Shown here: positions 1 through 11,584 of the stretch, one piece after another
Position numbering within the stretch: position 1 is the stretch's first letter
Layout: each line of letters begins with the position of its first letter
Assembly: GCA_028583605.1 (NCBI GenBank)
Contig: CM053329.1
Coordinates: forward strand, 12,014,501-12,078,500
Direction: 5' to 3'
DNA: 64,000 nucleotides
Source of the DNA: Dastarcus helophoroides
Lineage: Eukaryota > Arthropoda > Insecta > Coleoptera > Bothrideridae
Program-made: the position numbers and the translations under genes
Notes under the pieces: model-generated
Seen by the model: only the letters and a program-made list of their open reading frames with translations
Databases searched by the model: none
What the model was told of the DNA's origin: nothing

Positions 1-1587
1 AGAGCAAAATAAACATTAGGTTAATAAAGTTGAAATTTCAAGTTAAAAGTAAAAATATTAAAAATAACGTTTTTTCTGCTTTTAATATAAACAACCAGAC
101 TTTAAAATAAAAGTATGTAAATAGTCATCGAATCTATAAAAGCAACTTTTTTTAAAATTTGTCTGGTAATTGCTGTTTTTCAGTAAGCTTTTGATTTCGA
201 TATTTTCTTCCAGTAACTGTGTGTAGTGAGATATTTGACGTTTTCGAAATAAATTTTAACTGATATGACTGTCTTCTAAGTTAAATGTATTGTTAGACTC
301 ACAACTTGCTGATACTTTGGCAAAATTGTTGGGTATTTTAAAAAAATCTGTTATTAAAGAATCATTCTAACTTCAAGTTACTTAAAATTATAGCAATAAC
401 ATCTTTAGCTAAAGTTAAACTCTTTTCCAAGCAATTAAAAATCGATTGTCAACCAATGATGCAGAAATTTATTGTGTCTCACAACCAAGATGGCATCATA
501 AACGTGATCAGCTTTCTCTTGAATTATCGTTTCAATTTTCTGTTCCTCAAGCAAATCCGGCTATTATAAAAATGAAAATAAATTAACACGCATAAATCAA
601 CGTAGGAGTTCGTATTTGAGCGTGCCTAAACATTAATATTTAAGGCATCCTTTGGCATTCTTTTAAAAGTTTGGGAAAGAAGCAAGTAACTGCAAATTGC
701 GGGCAATTTTCTAAGAGGAAATCTCATTTTCATATAATGCATATTTCAGTAGTAAACAAGTTCTTTGTTTTGATAAAATTCCCCGGAGATGAGGTTTCCT
801 GTAACAGAAAAATCGGGACCGCTAAGCCCCTCTAGAAATAGCTTTAACATCAATCCGTTTCGTCACGAGTTATTAGCTTTGTCTAATTTAATTAGGTTGC
901 CCCTAAGATTTACTAATATCTATCACGCTTCCTGCGGAAAGTTTCCGAATAATTTAACTTTCTATTCATTTGGGGCACATTCGCTGTTAATATTTTAAAT
1001 TTTCCTAGTTTCAGCTGGACAGCTACATTTAATTAAATTGTTGAAAAAATCCAGTCCCCGCTCTAATTTATCGAGCAAAGGGAGATTCCTGTCTGATATT
1101 AGAATTTATATTTCGAATAAAGTTAAACTAAAAGTCGCTGTTGGTAATTATTATTAGATTCTGCAATGAAGAACTCCCAGCTACAACTTGGCAATTAAAT
1201 TTTAGTGAGAAATGTAGTTCAGTAATTTACTCAGCAGCACCGAACGCTGACATAATGCAGTTAATATTATCTCTCATTTATCTTTTAATATTTCATAAGT
1301 TGCTAAGGGCTGAAATGCTAAGAAATTAGTAAATTTATAATAACAGCTTCAAAGCGCATGTTGGCATAATGGAAAGATTGAAACTACCTTAAAATTAACT
1401 TTATAACAAGAAATACGTATATGCGTTAATCACAAGATTTTTATATTAATGGTAACAACATGTATTGGGGCTGTCTTTTAAGTTTTGCATACAGCCACAT
1501 AGAAGGCGCAAGTAACAAAATGCATTTTTCCGGCAATAACTCCAACATTGCATTAATACGTATTGAAAATTCGTCAAAATATAACAC
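1..1587. other. AT-rich stretch without recognisable gene
   Basis: Reading both strands I see only short open frames of 60-70 codons with no family resemblance, and no repeat that recurs in the window. The left end of the mariner element that begins its coding part at 1588 should lie near the right edge. I could not find a left copy of its terminal repeat, which in the right end reads out as TACGAGGGTTGTC. Confidence 0.5.
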
Positions 1588-1920
1588 ATGAAATTAAATC
1601 GAAGACATATCCGAGCGACAATTTGTTTCAACTTTCAAAGTAGTTTATTGCAATAGGAATATCTTGTCTATTTGGTTGCTGTTTGTCGTAATGAAGCACT
1701 ACATCAGTCGAGAATTTCTCGCTGAAATTCCGAATTCAAACGTAGACCCGCAAATATCAACGAGGATCCTAGACCAGGTGCGCCAAAAACAGAGATGATC
1801 CAGGAAAACCTGTGTGAAATTATTAATAATGATGTAACTTACTGCGAGAAGAAGAGCCTCTTGGGTATTTCTAAGACCTCAATCCGAAAGGTTTTACACA
1901 AAGAGTTAGGCGTGAGAAAA

Positions 1921-1923
<3 letters not shown>
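1588..1923 (+). pseudogene. mariner transposase, N-terminal half (decayed)
   Basis: This is the DNA-binding half of a mariner-family (IS630/Tc1/mariner) cut-and-paste transposase. From an ATG at 1588 one frame runs to the microsatellite, broken by stops at 1654 and 1723. Visible landmarks are the first helix-turn-helix region, the linker with EFKRR followed by NEDPRPG (about 1732-1780), and the second helix-turn-helix ending LGISKTSIRKVLHKELGVRK (about 1861-1920), all typical of SETMAR-like insect mariners. The frame runs directly into the (ATC)n tract at 1921. The catalytic half is found at 4966-5454 in the same orientation. About 100 codons between the halves, including the first catalytic aspartate, are missing, so it cannot be active. 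I am confident of the family and less sure of the exact start. Confidence 0.8.
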
Positions 1924-2466
<543 letters not shown>

Positions 2467-3986
2467 CGATGCCTGAAGTTGTTTTCAGACAACTCACAAT
2501 CAGGAAGATTCTCCTTGAGCTCGACACCTAGAAAGCTTCTGGCCTTGATGGTATTCCCGCTATTGTTCTTAAGAAGTGCGCCTCAGAGTTAACTCCTATC
2601 CTAAGAAAATTGTTCACACTCTCTTACAACAAAGGTGTATTTCCCAACATCTGGAAATCTGCTTGAGTGCAGCCTGTCCCTAAAAAGGGAAAAAGGAATC
2701 TGGCTCGCAACTATCGCCCTATATCTTTGTTACTCGTTATATCTAAAGTGATGGAGAAGGTTATCAATATCGAGATTCTCAAATATCTGGAGGAAAATAG
2801 AATCATCTTCGAGAGGCAATACGTTTTTGGACAACAACGTTCCATTGGCGATCTACTGGCATATGTTACTCATATCTGTAACTCAGCTACGGAAAAACAT
2901 GGTGAGACTAGCATTGCGACATTGGATATTTCAAAGGCTTTCGACAGAGTCTGGGATCGATCTCTTCTCGCCAAATTAACATCTTATGGTCTTTCTTCTA
3001 AACTCTGTCATTTTATATTCAATTTTCCCGCTGACAGATCTCTTTAGGTCGTCGTCGATAGCATTTCATCCGAGACATTTGCGATTAACGAAGGGGTCTC
3101 TTTTGTCTCCAACTCTATTTCTGTTACACGTAAACGATCTCTTAGCTTTAACTTCCAATCCTATATACAGCTACGCATATGATAGTAACCTTGTGTCATC
3201 TTTTTTCTCCGACAAACCATTATCTACGCTGCTTTAGATCGACTAAGGAAGTAGCAGATACAGAAGATTAATCGGGATCTTGAAATTATTCTGGAATGGG
3301 GTAACAACAATTTGGTTGACATCAACGCTTCAAAAACTCAAGCCGCGGTTTTCTTAAAGAAAACATCAAGGGATAATGCAACAAGCATACTAATGGACGG
3401 TAAAATCCTTCCGATGGAATCTAATCGATCTATCCTAGGAGTGAATGCGAGCGCTAACTTCTTTTGGGTCGATCATGTGCGCGCCATTGCCAAATCCGCC
3501 TCTCAAAAGCTAGGCTTTCTTTTTAGAGCTAAAAAGTACTATACATCTCATCAGCTATTAACACTATACAAAGCTTAAGTAAGGCCAATACTAGAATACT
3601 GTTCTCATGTTTGGAGTTCAGTCGCAAAACCCACTTTAGCTCTCTTGGATTCAATTCAAAGAAGAGCGATTCGCCTAATTGATGACGAGAGTCTGATCGA
3701 TTCTCTCGCAACACTAGAGCACAGACGTATGGTTGGTGACTTGCCTCTTTCCTACAAGTACTACCATGAAAAATGCTCGCAGGAGGTTTGATTTGATTGA
3801 ATAGGATTGATCCCCCCAAGGGGAAGATTCTTGAGGCGAACTAGACAGTCGGAGACAGCAAATACCTGTGCGGTCCAGCTTGACACAGTGAGGACTTCTG
3901 TCTACGGAGACTCTTTTTTCTATAGAACTTCCAAGTTATGAAACTTGGTCCAAAAGGAATTTTTCCCAAAAAATACAACCTATCCT
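2467..3986 (+). pseudogene. LINE-A reverse transcriptase, copy 1 (Jockey/CR1-group LINE)
   Basis: This is the reverse transcriptase part of ORF2 of a non-LTR retrotransposon that copies its RNA at a nicked target. It is 5' truncated, with no endonuclease domain. It begins with the segment just before RT motif 1 (KASGLDGIPA), then NYRPISLL, the motif A region DISKAFDRVW (about 2923-2955), a mutated YADD box read as YAYDS (about 3172-3186), and the thumb region through about 3800. Several frameshifts and in-frame stops break it. The C-terminal half resembles LINEs usually annotated as mobile element jockey. It is interrupted at about 3987 by a minus-strand RTE fragment and resumes at 4847. Other copies of the family lie at 8646, 27120, 38758-41283, 41798 and 60038. 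Confidence 0.85.
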
Positions 3987-4007
3987 ATCATCATCATCGT
4001 CATCAAT

Positions 4008-4059
<52 letters not shown>

Positions 4060-4846
4060 ATCAGCTGTTTTCGTTCACTGCTAGATATAAGCCTCCCGTA
4101 GTAATTTTCATTCCCTCCTGTTTTGAGCTGAGTCCATCAAGTTGAAATGGATACGCTTTATGTCGTCTGACCATCGGGTTGGTGGTCTTCCTTTGCTGCG
4201 AAATGCATCGGCTCGCTGTCTCCACTCTGTTACCTTTTTCTTTCATCGGTCACCACTGACCCTGGCCCAGTTCCATTAAAGAGTATCAAGCTTGTCGCTG
4301 GCGTCGATTACTTTACTTCTTTTCCTTATATTTGTGTTAGAAACTCAATTTCTAAAAGATAGACCCAGCATTGCTCTCTCCATAGCTCTTTGAGCAACTC
4401 TGATTTTATTTACTGTTCGTCTTGTTAAAGTTAAAGTCTTGGCACCATATGTCAGCACAGGTGAAACACACTGGTTAAAAACTTATATTTGTATTAAAAC
4501 CAAATCTCTAAGAGGTAGACCCAGCATTGCTCTCTCCATAGCTCTTTGTGCAACTCTGAGTTTATTTGCTGTGCGTCTTATTAAAGTTAAAATCTTGGCA
4601 CCATATGTCAGCACAGGTGAGATGCACCGGTTAAAAACTTTCCTTTTAAGGCTAATGGGGATATCTGATTGTAAGATATAGCTTAACTTTCAATTGGTGC
4701 CAAAGATATCTAAATCGTTTTAATACGGACCTCTCCAAAAATGTGTACAATTTTGTCAGTGGCGACGAGTTTTGAATTTATTCTTACGAACCCCAGAATA
4801 AACGTCGGTCTAGTGTTTGGGTTTTTCAAGCTGAGGAGAAAACAAC
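3987..4846 (-). pseudogene. RTE-clade LINE, 3' end of ORF2 with (GAT)n tail
   Basis: Read on the minus strand this is the C-terminal end of an RTE-clade LINE. LKRKVF followed by a short gap and SPVLTYGAK, then KLRVAQRAMERAMLGL (about 4520-4570), then KGRPPTRWSDDIK (about 4153-4190) and a final AYIQQW-like end, are the usual order of this clade's C-terminus. The element stops in a (GAT)n tail, seen on the plus strand as ATC repeats at 3987-4062, which is the usual RTE-type microsatellite tail. It is 5' truncated, carries stops and frameshifts, and holds a 156-bp tandem duplication. It sits inside LINE-A copy 1 and is therefore younger than that copy. Confidence 0.82.
4325..4640. repeat. 156-bp tandem duplication inside the RTE fragment
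   Basis: The segment containing CCCAGCATTGCTCTCTCCAT occurs at 4364 and again at 4520. The flanking sequence, including CACCATATGTCAGCACAGGT, is repeated with the same offset. On the minus strand this repeats the QRAMERAMLG part of the protein. Confidence 0.9.
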
Positions 4847-4950
4847 CAAAGCCATCTATCCTTGTTTCCGCATCCTACTCACAGTGCTTTGAAGGCATAA
4901 TGGGGTCGCCCTTTGCGAGTGGATTAAACTTTTTAGAAAAGTCGTTCTTC
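4847..4950 (+). mobile_element. LINE-A copy 1, 3' end
   Basis: The 3' end of LINE-A resumes after the RTE insertion. It shares CCATCTATCCTTGTTTCCGC and the terminal GAGTGGATTAAACTTT with the copies at 8646-8957 and, inverted, at 38758 and 60040. About 22 bp of LINE-A present in other copies are missing at the insertion point. The true 3' end is probably the A-rich stretch at 4933-4943. Confidence 0.85.
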
Positions 4951-4965
4951 TCGTAGTGTGTTCAA

Positions 4966-5454
4966 AAAGATGGTAGCAAGCGTTGTGTCAAAATCAATTT
5001 ATGAGGCTACAATTCCTTTAAAAGATCTAAGGACGATAAACGCAAATTGGTAGACAACTTTCTTTTGCCACAAATCATTTCTAAGCTAGGAAAAAACACT
5101 TCACATCGTCAAATCATCATTCACTAAGACAATAAGAGTGTTAAGGCTGCTCGACAAACAATTGAGTTTTTGGAGCAGCACAACATCGAATTTCTTTCTC
5201 TACCTATCCTCTATCCCCCGTATACCCCTGATCTAAGTACCAACGACCTTTATTAGTTTTCTACATTTTGAACTATCAGAAATGCATTGCAGAGACAACG
5301 GTTAAAATTAACTCAAGATGCTCTCGGTGCTTTCCAAATAAACAGTTCGAACATATCCACTGAAGATTGGAACAAGTGCTCTAACAACTGCTTTGAGCGA
5401 ATGCAAAAGTGCCTCGACACTAATGGCAAATACTTTGAAAAAATAAATATTTAA
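4966..5454 (+). pseudogene. mariner transposase, C-terminal catalytic half (decayed)
   Basis: This is the second half of the mariner transposase begun at 1588. Landmarks in order are KMVAS (4968-4982), TINANW (about 5035-5052), the second catalytic aspartate in the H-stop-DN motif (5125-5136, the stop replacing a His codon), ARQTIEFLEQHNIEF, YPPYTPDLSTND with the third aspartate (about 5212-5247), and the family signature ERMQKC followed by GKYFEK before a TAA at 5452. About 38 residues separate the two aspartates instead of the usual 34, so there is a small insertion near SLPIL. There are also stops at about 5053 and 5254. It is certain as a mariner relative and inactive. Confidence 0.85.
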
Positions 5455-5477
5455 AATCTAAAATAGGATTTTGCAAA

Positions 5478-5498
5478 ACTAAAAAGACAACCCTCGTA
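5478..5498. repeat. probable right terminal inverted repeat of the mariner
   Basis: Read outward-in, this end is TACGAGGGTTGTC followed by TTTTTAG. That is a typical mariner terminus abutting a TA target dinucleotide. It lies 24 bp after the transposase stop codon, the expected place. No matching left end was found. Confidence 0.6.
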
Positions 5499-5864
5499 TA
5501 GTATTTACAGAGTGAGCAATTGAATTGTCAACTAACTTCAAACTCCTAAATATGCCAAACCGTTGACGATAGGATTCTCAAAATTTAAGTGATGATACTT
5601 CACTATATTGTTAACAAAATGCATTTGATGTTTTTTTAGAGAAAAAAAAGTTTTAACTCCTGGAATTTAAACCGATCATTGTTATTTCTCGGTATCTGTA
5701 TAAAATCGTAAAAGACGATGGTTGGAAAACTCCAGCATTTTTTTTAATATTGTGGGGTCCATTATATGTTCTGTCACCTATGTTTCAAATCCTTTGTAAT
5801 TCCCACCAATTTGTTCGAGTTAGTTGATGTGTGCCCAGGGCTCCAGATCTCTGGTACCACCGGA

Positions 5865-6719
5865 GCACAATGGGACAGAAATCTAAAAATCTGGCCAAAA
5901 TGCTAAAATAGAAAGTTTGCAGAAAATACTTGTAATGGGTAAATATTGAAAGAGTTACCTTGAGGCTTATTGAAAATGATAGTATTATAAGCTTTTTATC
6001 TGCATGCAGTGGTTGGCAGATGTTGAAAGTAACAAATTGTAAAAATGCATATTTTACAATCACAATGCAATTAAAATGCTGTTTTTAAAATAACCCTTAC
6101 AATTTTTCTGCAAATGAATTTTGTTATTTTAAATATGGAGGGTAGAATTCAAGTAATGTACTGTATTCTAACTGAATTTTATGATGGATTACTTAATGGT
6201 ATCACCTAAGAAGAGGAAATTAAAAATCGTAATGTTTAAAGAATGAATTATTATATTATATTATCTTTAGGTGGGCCTACAAAAAAAGCCCTACAAGACT
6301 CCGCTTTACTTTTTTTACAAAATGTAGAAAAATGTATGTTCTAATTATTAGAAAAAAAAACAGCTGCCCCAACTTGCCCCCTATTATTAAATACAATTTT
6401 TTTCATCCTGATATTAGTGCCTCAAGTTAAATTAAAATTTAAGTTGAATAATTATTATTGTTGCTTGTTACACTTGGTATGCTAACTTTATTTTATTATT
6501 TAAAAGAACAAACGTTTTTAGATTCCCATAAATTTATTATTTTTTGCATAGCACCCACCCCAAAAGGGTAACTCCGATTAAAACACACATCATTGAACTC
6601 ACTGTTTTTTATGACCTGATTTTTCAAATTATTTTTTTTAATAATACTCTACTTATTTCTAATTCATATAACAAGTTTTAGAATTTTGGCCAGTTTTTCA
6701 GAATTTTTTCCCACTGTGC
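5865..6719. mobile_element. inverted-repeat DNA element, non-autonomous
   Basis: About 45 bp at the left (GCACAATGGGACAGAAATCT then CTGGCCAAAATGCTAAAA) match the reverse complement of the right end (GCACAGTGGGA then CTGGCCAAAATTCTAAAA) at about 75% identity. The 855-bp interior has no coding frame that I recognise. The size and structure suit a deleted DNA transposon or large MITE, and the superfamily is not clear. I could not define a target duplication. Confidence 0.55.
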
Positions 6720-6739
6720 GCAGTGCGATTAAAATGTAC

Positions 6740-8088
6740 TAAGTGACCGTGCGAGAACAGAAAAATTTGTTCTCCAAACGAATTGTGCGATGATGCAAAG
6801 AAAAAAAACTGAAAACCTGCGAAAAAGCAATTAGCCCGAAATCCGAGGAAGATTTTAAAAAGTTGTCGCTAGAGGCATTAAAGGAAATGCTTTTATTGAT
6901 AGAGACGGCAATAAAAGCCAAAGAAGGCAACTCGAGCGCTACACAAAATGTAGAATACTTGGTTGCTGAAGAGAAGAAGGAAGGTTCAATTTTAACACAA
7001 AATACAGCAGAAATGGAAGAAAATATTGAAAATTTTATCGCTAGCTCGGAGAGTATAATATTGTAAAAGAAAAGAAAGGAAAAGGAAAAGCGTGTAGAGA
7101 GCAAGAAAATAGAAGGATTTAAAATTACGGCTATTCAAGCAAAGCCATGCAAAAGTAACAACAGGAATCGAGAAAGAAAAGGACAAGTACCTCCAGCTAT
7201 TCCGCGGGAGCAAAAAAATTGGACGGTAATCGCGAATACCACGAAGACAAAGAAAATTGAATATACCAAGGCACAAGCGAGTAAAAAGCTAACCTACTCG
7301 CCCCGAAGATCATGAAGCCTTGGTTAAGAAACTTAAGGAAAAGGAAATTCAGTACCACACGTACTCCCTTTCAAAGGAAAGAAACCTCAAGGTAGTACTG
7401 AGAGCAATTCCCATTTTCTTAAAGAAAAAAGAGGTTGAAGCTGATTAAAGTTTTTCGGATGTACAAGAGAAGCAAGGAGAGGACAATAATGCCGCTTGTC
7501 TTTGTTGAGCTAAACCGAAACGAGAAGATATATGAAATGAAAACCTGCTGCGGACTTAATATAAGAGTAGAGGCCCTCAGGAGAAGAAAATATGTCGGGC
7601 AGTGTTTCAACTGCCGCAGCTTCGGACACACGCAGAACAATTGTCACGCGAACCCAATCTGCGTCAAATGCGGGCAGAAGCGCGCGACGAAGACACGCGA
7701 ACTTACGAAGACACAACCAGCAAAATGCGCCAACTGCGAAGAAGCTCACCCTGCGAGCTATTACGGTTGTCTCGCTTTGCCGAAAACCAAAAACAGCAAA
7801 ATCAATACTGCGAAGAGAATCGAGGGAGTATCTTACGCAAGTAAAGCTAAAGCGAAGATACCAAAACAGGAAGACAACGAAAACAGAAAAAAGAGAAGAC
7901 GGAAGGGTAATAAAACAAGAAGACAGCGAAAACAGAAAGGAAAAAAGAGAAGACAGAAGGGCAAAGGTAAGCAGTATTTTATGTGATATAATAATGCAAT
8001 TTTTTAGCTCAGGAGCATCGACAAAGGAATTTAACAACTTCATAGAGAAGATGCAGAAACTATTGAAGATAGTTGAGTAAACCAAGAA
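6740..8088 (+). pseudogene. Jockey-clade LINE ORF1 (gag-like, zinc knuckles), broken
   Basis: This is the nucleic-acid-binding ORF1 protein of a Jockey-type LINE. Parts appear in order in different frames. A charged helical N-terminal segment lies at about 6863-7066. The PRE_C2HC-like segment with YHTYSLSKERNLKVVLRAIP lies at 7308-7436. The zinc-knuckle core follows at about 7540-7790: TCCGLNIRVEALRRRKYVGQ, then CFNCRSFGHTQNNC (CX2CX4HX4C), CVKCG, and CANCEEAHPASYYGC. A lysine-rich C-terminus ends near 8080. At least three frameshifts and several stops break it. ORF2 does not follow here, but a Jockey ORF2 fossil that could belong to the same family lies at 59340-62640. Confidence 0.85.
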
Positions 8089-8514
8089 GACAACAAGCAG
8101 GCTACTAACCCCAGGTTTTTATATAGTTTCCCTAGAGGCTTGGTCAAAATAGTAGTAGGCGAAAGAAAAACAAGTCGCTCTATACGCGCGAAGAGGATGT
8201 TTCCAGTGAATGGCACAAAAAGGGCAGATATGTAAAGTCTGAAAAAAAAAGAGACAGACATGGAAGATCTAAGAGAGGCAAAAAAAGCAAACAAAAAAAC
8301 AACGAGAGGAGACAAAGTTCTTAATAAAAAGAACAGAGCGATGAAGGGGTAAAAGGAAAGAATTCCACACCCCATATGGAGATTCGAAGACAAAGACAAA
8401 GAAATTTGTTTGAATTTCAGTTAGCATTATATACCCTGGCTTTTACAGCCAGGCTCAACGTCTGACCTACACTCTTTCCTTCCAGATCTTCTGGTCTTAA
8501 TGTTTCTTTGCCAG
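8089..8514. other. possible remnant of the Jockey element, no clear coding
   Basis: This purine-rich stretch follows the ORF1 pseudogene and has short frames rich in Lys, Arg and Glu. I cannot assign it. It may be the rest of the Jockey copy before ORF2 or unrelated sequence. Confidence 0.3.
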
Positions 8515-8645
8515 TCAGATTTTTTCTTTGGTGGAGCGGACTGGTCCTTAGTTATCTTCAAAAATTGAATTACAAATCTTGTCCCCTGATACCAAGAAGT
8601 ATTAAAAAACACAACAATAGTTACTCCAACGCGTTTTGATAGCCA
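8515..8645 (-). repeat. dispersed repeat X, copy 1 (truncated)
   Basis: The block shares GGACTGGTCCTTAGTT, the following TATCTTCAAAAA, and CCCCTGATACCAAGAAG with 21784-21935. It matches, in the opposite orientation, 13425-13540 and 50820-50905. Its right edge stops inside what is stem II of the hammerhead-like core in other X copies. There LINE-A copy 2 begins, so the CUGANGA box is missing here. Confidence 0.75.
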
Positions 8646-8957
8646 AGCTGCTTGCAGGAACTAATAGGATTGATTTCCCAAGGGCAAGATTCTTGAGGCG
8701 TACTAGACAGTCGGAGACATCAAATTCCTGCGCGGTCCAGCTTGAGACAATAAGGACTTCTGTCTACGGAGATTCTTTTTTTATAGAACTTCCAAGTTAT
8801 AGAACTTGTTACCGAAAGGAATTTTACCAAAAATTACAACCTATCCTTGTTTAAGTAGGCGGTTCATCGCCATCTATCCTTGTTTCCGCATCCTACTCGC
8901 AGTGCTTTGAAAGCATAATGGGGTTACCCCATGCGAGTGGATTAAACTTTAAAAAAA
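8646..8957 (+). mobile_element. LINE-A copy 2, 5'-truncated 3' end
   Basis: This is the last 310 bp of LINE-A. It covers the codons for FLRRTRQSE and for the conserved TVRTSVY-like region (here IRTSVYGDSFF), the NYNLSLF-like end, and the 3' end GCGAGTGGATTAAACTTT followed by A residues. It is the usual product of aborted reverse transcription. It lies between two oppositely oriented pieces of repeat X. Confidence 0.85.
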
Positions 8958-8969
8958 AGCTATCTCAGT

Positions 8970-9060
8970 ATGTTCCTGAAGATGATAGCTTGGCTATCGA
9001 AACGCATTAGAGCAACCATTTTTGTGTTTTTTAAACTTTCTTAGCTTTAGATCAAAGATT
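8970..9060 (+). ncRNA. repeat X end with hammerhead-like core (degraded)
   Basis: In order the plus strand shows CTGAAGA (8976-8982), one extra T, stem II GATAGC-TTG-GCTATC (8984-8998, six perfect pairs), GAAA (8999-9002), then CGCATTAGAGCAAC. This is the strand order of a type I hammerhead: CUGANGA, stem II, GAAA, short stem III, NUH. The family form ACGCGUU would give a palindromic stem III, but here one G is A, and stem I does not pair well. It is probably an inactive relic. Cores of this kind are known from Penelope-like retroelements. Confidence 0.45.
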
Positions 9061-10800
9061 TCAAATAAAAATCAATATTTCGAAATGAAAAATCAAAAGT
9101 TGTTGTGAAATTAGAAATGTTTAAGGAGATTCTAGATTTGTAAAAGAATTGGAAAATCTTTTAAAAAATTGCAAATTTCAGACATAATTAATGAACGAAA
9201 TTAAAACGAAGAGAAAAATGTCTTAGGAAATTTCGAGTTTTCTGATAGATATAATTCGTAAATTTGCAGATCATCTTCGCAGAATATCTTTTCTTTTAAT
9301 CTTTACTTTAAAGCTGAATTTTTATCATAGAAATTCAAAATTTACACTACGTTCCCAAAATTTTTTCTACAAAGTCAAAATTTTTGGAAAAAAGCAAAAA
9401 TGTCCGAGTTGATTTACAAAATAAAACCAAGCGGATTTGATTCACTAATAGAATAATACATGTGAAAAAAAATTAAAATTAACAAAATCATATTAATTAG
9501 TCTGATTGACGGGGATAGAATTATTTTTTTTAATGTAATATTTTAATTATATGCTTTACTAACAACAAGCCAAACGAATTCTATTAAATAAGCGTTTTGT
9601 TCAGCATCTTTCTTTTTGTATATTCAAATACCTAAGCAGCTGAAATGAAACTACTTGTCTGTTTATCATGTTAAATCTTTGCGAGATCCAAGTTGAAAAT
9701 ATCCAGAGAGTACATAGTTTAATTAAAATTAATTAAAGGCAGAAGAGAACCAGTTGAATAAGCAAACTTTCCTAAAATAGTGACTTATATATTGTTAAAC
9801 TGTATAAATTCTCCACGAATCAAATCAACACCGAAACAATTAAACTCAAAGACGGGCAAAAAAATAAACTCTTTGCAATCTGGAATGCATGAAAATGGTA
9901 TAAATCGCAAACAATCACATGAAGCACTTTAAAACAAATATATGCATATTTGCCCCTATATTAAAATGAGGTTTCACCGCGCTTTTATTGCTTTCAAACA
10001 CAAAGTACTGAATTTTATGTAAATAGTCAACATCTATTTCATTGTAATGCATTTAATCTCTTAAAAGCTTACCATAGATTTTTAATTTGTGGACAAAGAA
10101 TCACTTTATCATTCGTTGAAATGTACACATTGCGAAATTTATTTTGCGCTTGATTTAGCTCAGAAATCTATAAATAACATCCACGTTACCAACATTTCAA
10201 AATTCTCCCTATTTCAGCATTTATCAATTTTTAAGGTATATCCACTAAGTAGTAGTCGTTTTTGTGGCATCTAGCAATAAATAACTGATAGGGCTAACGT
10301 GATTTGTTGCCTGTGATCCTTTTAACGTCTCTTCGGAATATGCAGGTCTGTTTCGGAATTGAAACCAACGACAATATGGGGATTTTACATTTCCCAAAGC
10401 AGAAGACCTCTTTGAAATGCTTTACAAAAGCACAAAGCTCTCACGTGTAAAGCAGGATCATTCAATGTGTTTTATTGACTGATTTTATGACCTCATTTCC
10501 TTTCGAGAGAGTAATGGTAACAAAGGAAAATGCAAGATAACGAGAGACGTCGTGTGTACGAGAGATATTGACGATTTGGTTGTAAATGTCTGCATATGAA
10601 AAACTTTTCAACATCTGTTTTATATAGTGAATTCTATACGTTGTGTGCAAGCAAAAAAGAAAACGAATATTGCCTAATGGACTATTTAGGAATAGATATT
10701 GGGATTTATTTTCGTATCTAATATATGGAGAGAGCGAAATATATTGTTATGTTAGTATGATATCAAATAACGTTTAAATTCCTGAATCTTTAGTTTTCAG
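9061..10800. other. AT-rich stretch without recognisable gene
   Basis: I find no coding frame with family resemblance and no strong repeat. The block at about 10280-10460 is somewhat less AT-rich than its surroundings but gives no readable frame. Confidence 0.5.
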
Positions 10801-11040
10801 ATAAGTGTTTATTCAGAAACAATATGGAGTGATAAAGCAACGTTATCAGGTTTCTCTAAAGGAGAGAAACTGAACATAGAAATTATTGGTTACAACAAAT
10901 TATTATAGTCAAATATTTTCATATACATAAGTGTCTATTCAGAAACAATATGGAGTGATAAATCAACGTTATCAGGTTTCTCTAAAGGAGAGAAATAACC
11001 ATAGCAAGTTATTGGTGACAAGAAATTATTATAATCAAAT
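10801..11040. repeat. 126-bp tandem duplication
   Basis: The sequence ATAAGTGTTTATTCAG through AGGTTTCTCTAAAGGAGAGA begins at 10801 and is repeated from 10927 with few changes. There are two copies in direct orientation with no coding content. Confidence 0.88.
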
Positions 11041-11179
11041 GGAACCACGGTTCCACATTCTTGGTGTTCTCACCAACGTTAAATAATGTCGTAATTTACT
11101 AGTGTAGGAGATTATGAAAGATATAATCAAAATATTTTGATTATGGCCTTATAATTGACCATTCAATGATTGCAAATGA

Positions 11180-11480
11180 GAAATGAATGATGTTTCATAT
11201 TCGAAATATTTCATTCAATAGCGCAACACCACTGCGCACTTTCTACCGAATGACTGAGAGCATTCATTTCAATACGATTATTTCGACTTCGACTGTGAGT
11301 GATATTCCATATTTCAAAGTGTCCGAAAAGAGAAAAATCATTCAACAACCCCACGCAACTGCGCACTTCTACTGAGAGCGATCATTCATTTCAAAGCGAT
11401 TATGAGTGAAATGGTATATGGAATATGAATCATCATGGCTTCGACTTCAAATGAGATATGAGTGACTAATTATTCGGGAT
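11180..11480. repeat. diverged direct repeat of about 127 bp
   Basis: Two related blocks contain CAACTGCGCAC-TTCTAC followed by a GAGAGC...ATTCATTTCAA segment, near 11222 and 11350. They are diverged, and I see no further copies. Confidence 0.5.
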
Positions 11481-11584
11481 TCATATTCTATGTTTCGAAA
11501 TAAAGTGGGATTTTTTATTTGACACCTCGAGAAATAAAACATAATTCATTTCAACATGATTGTTTGTTTACAGGTAATCCTAAA

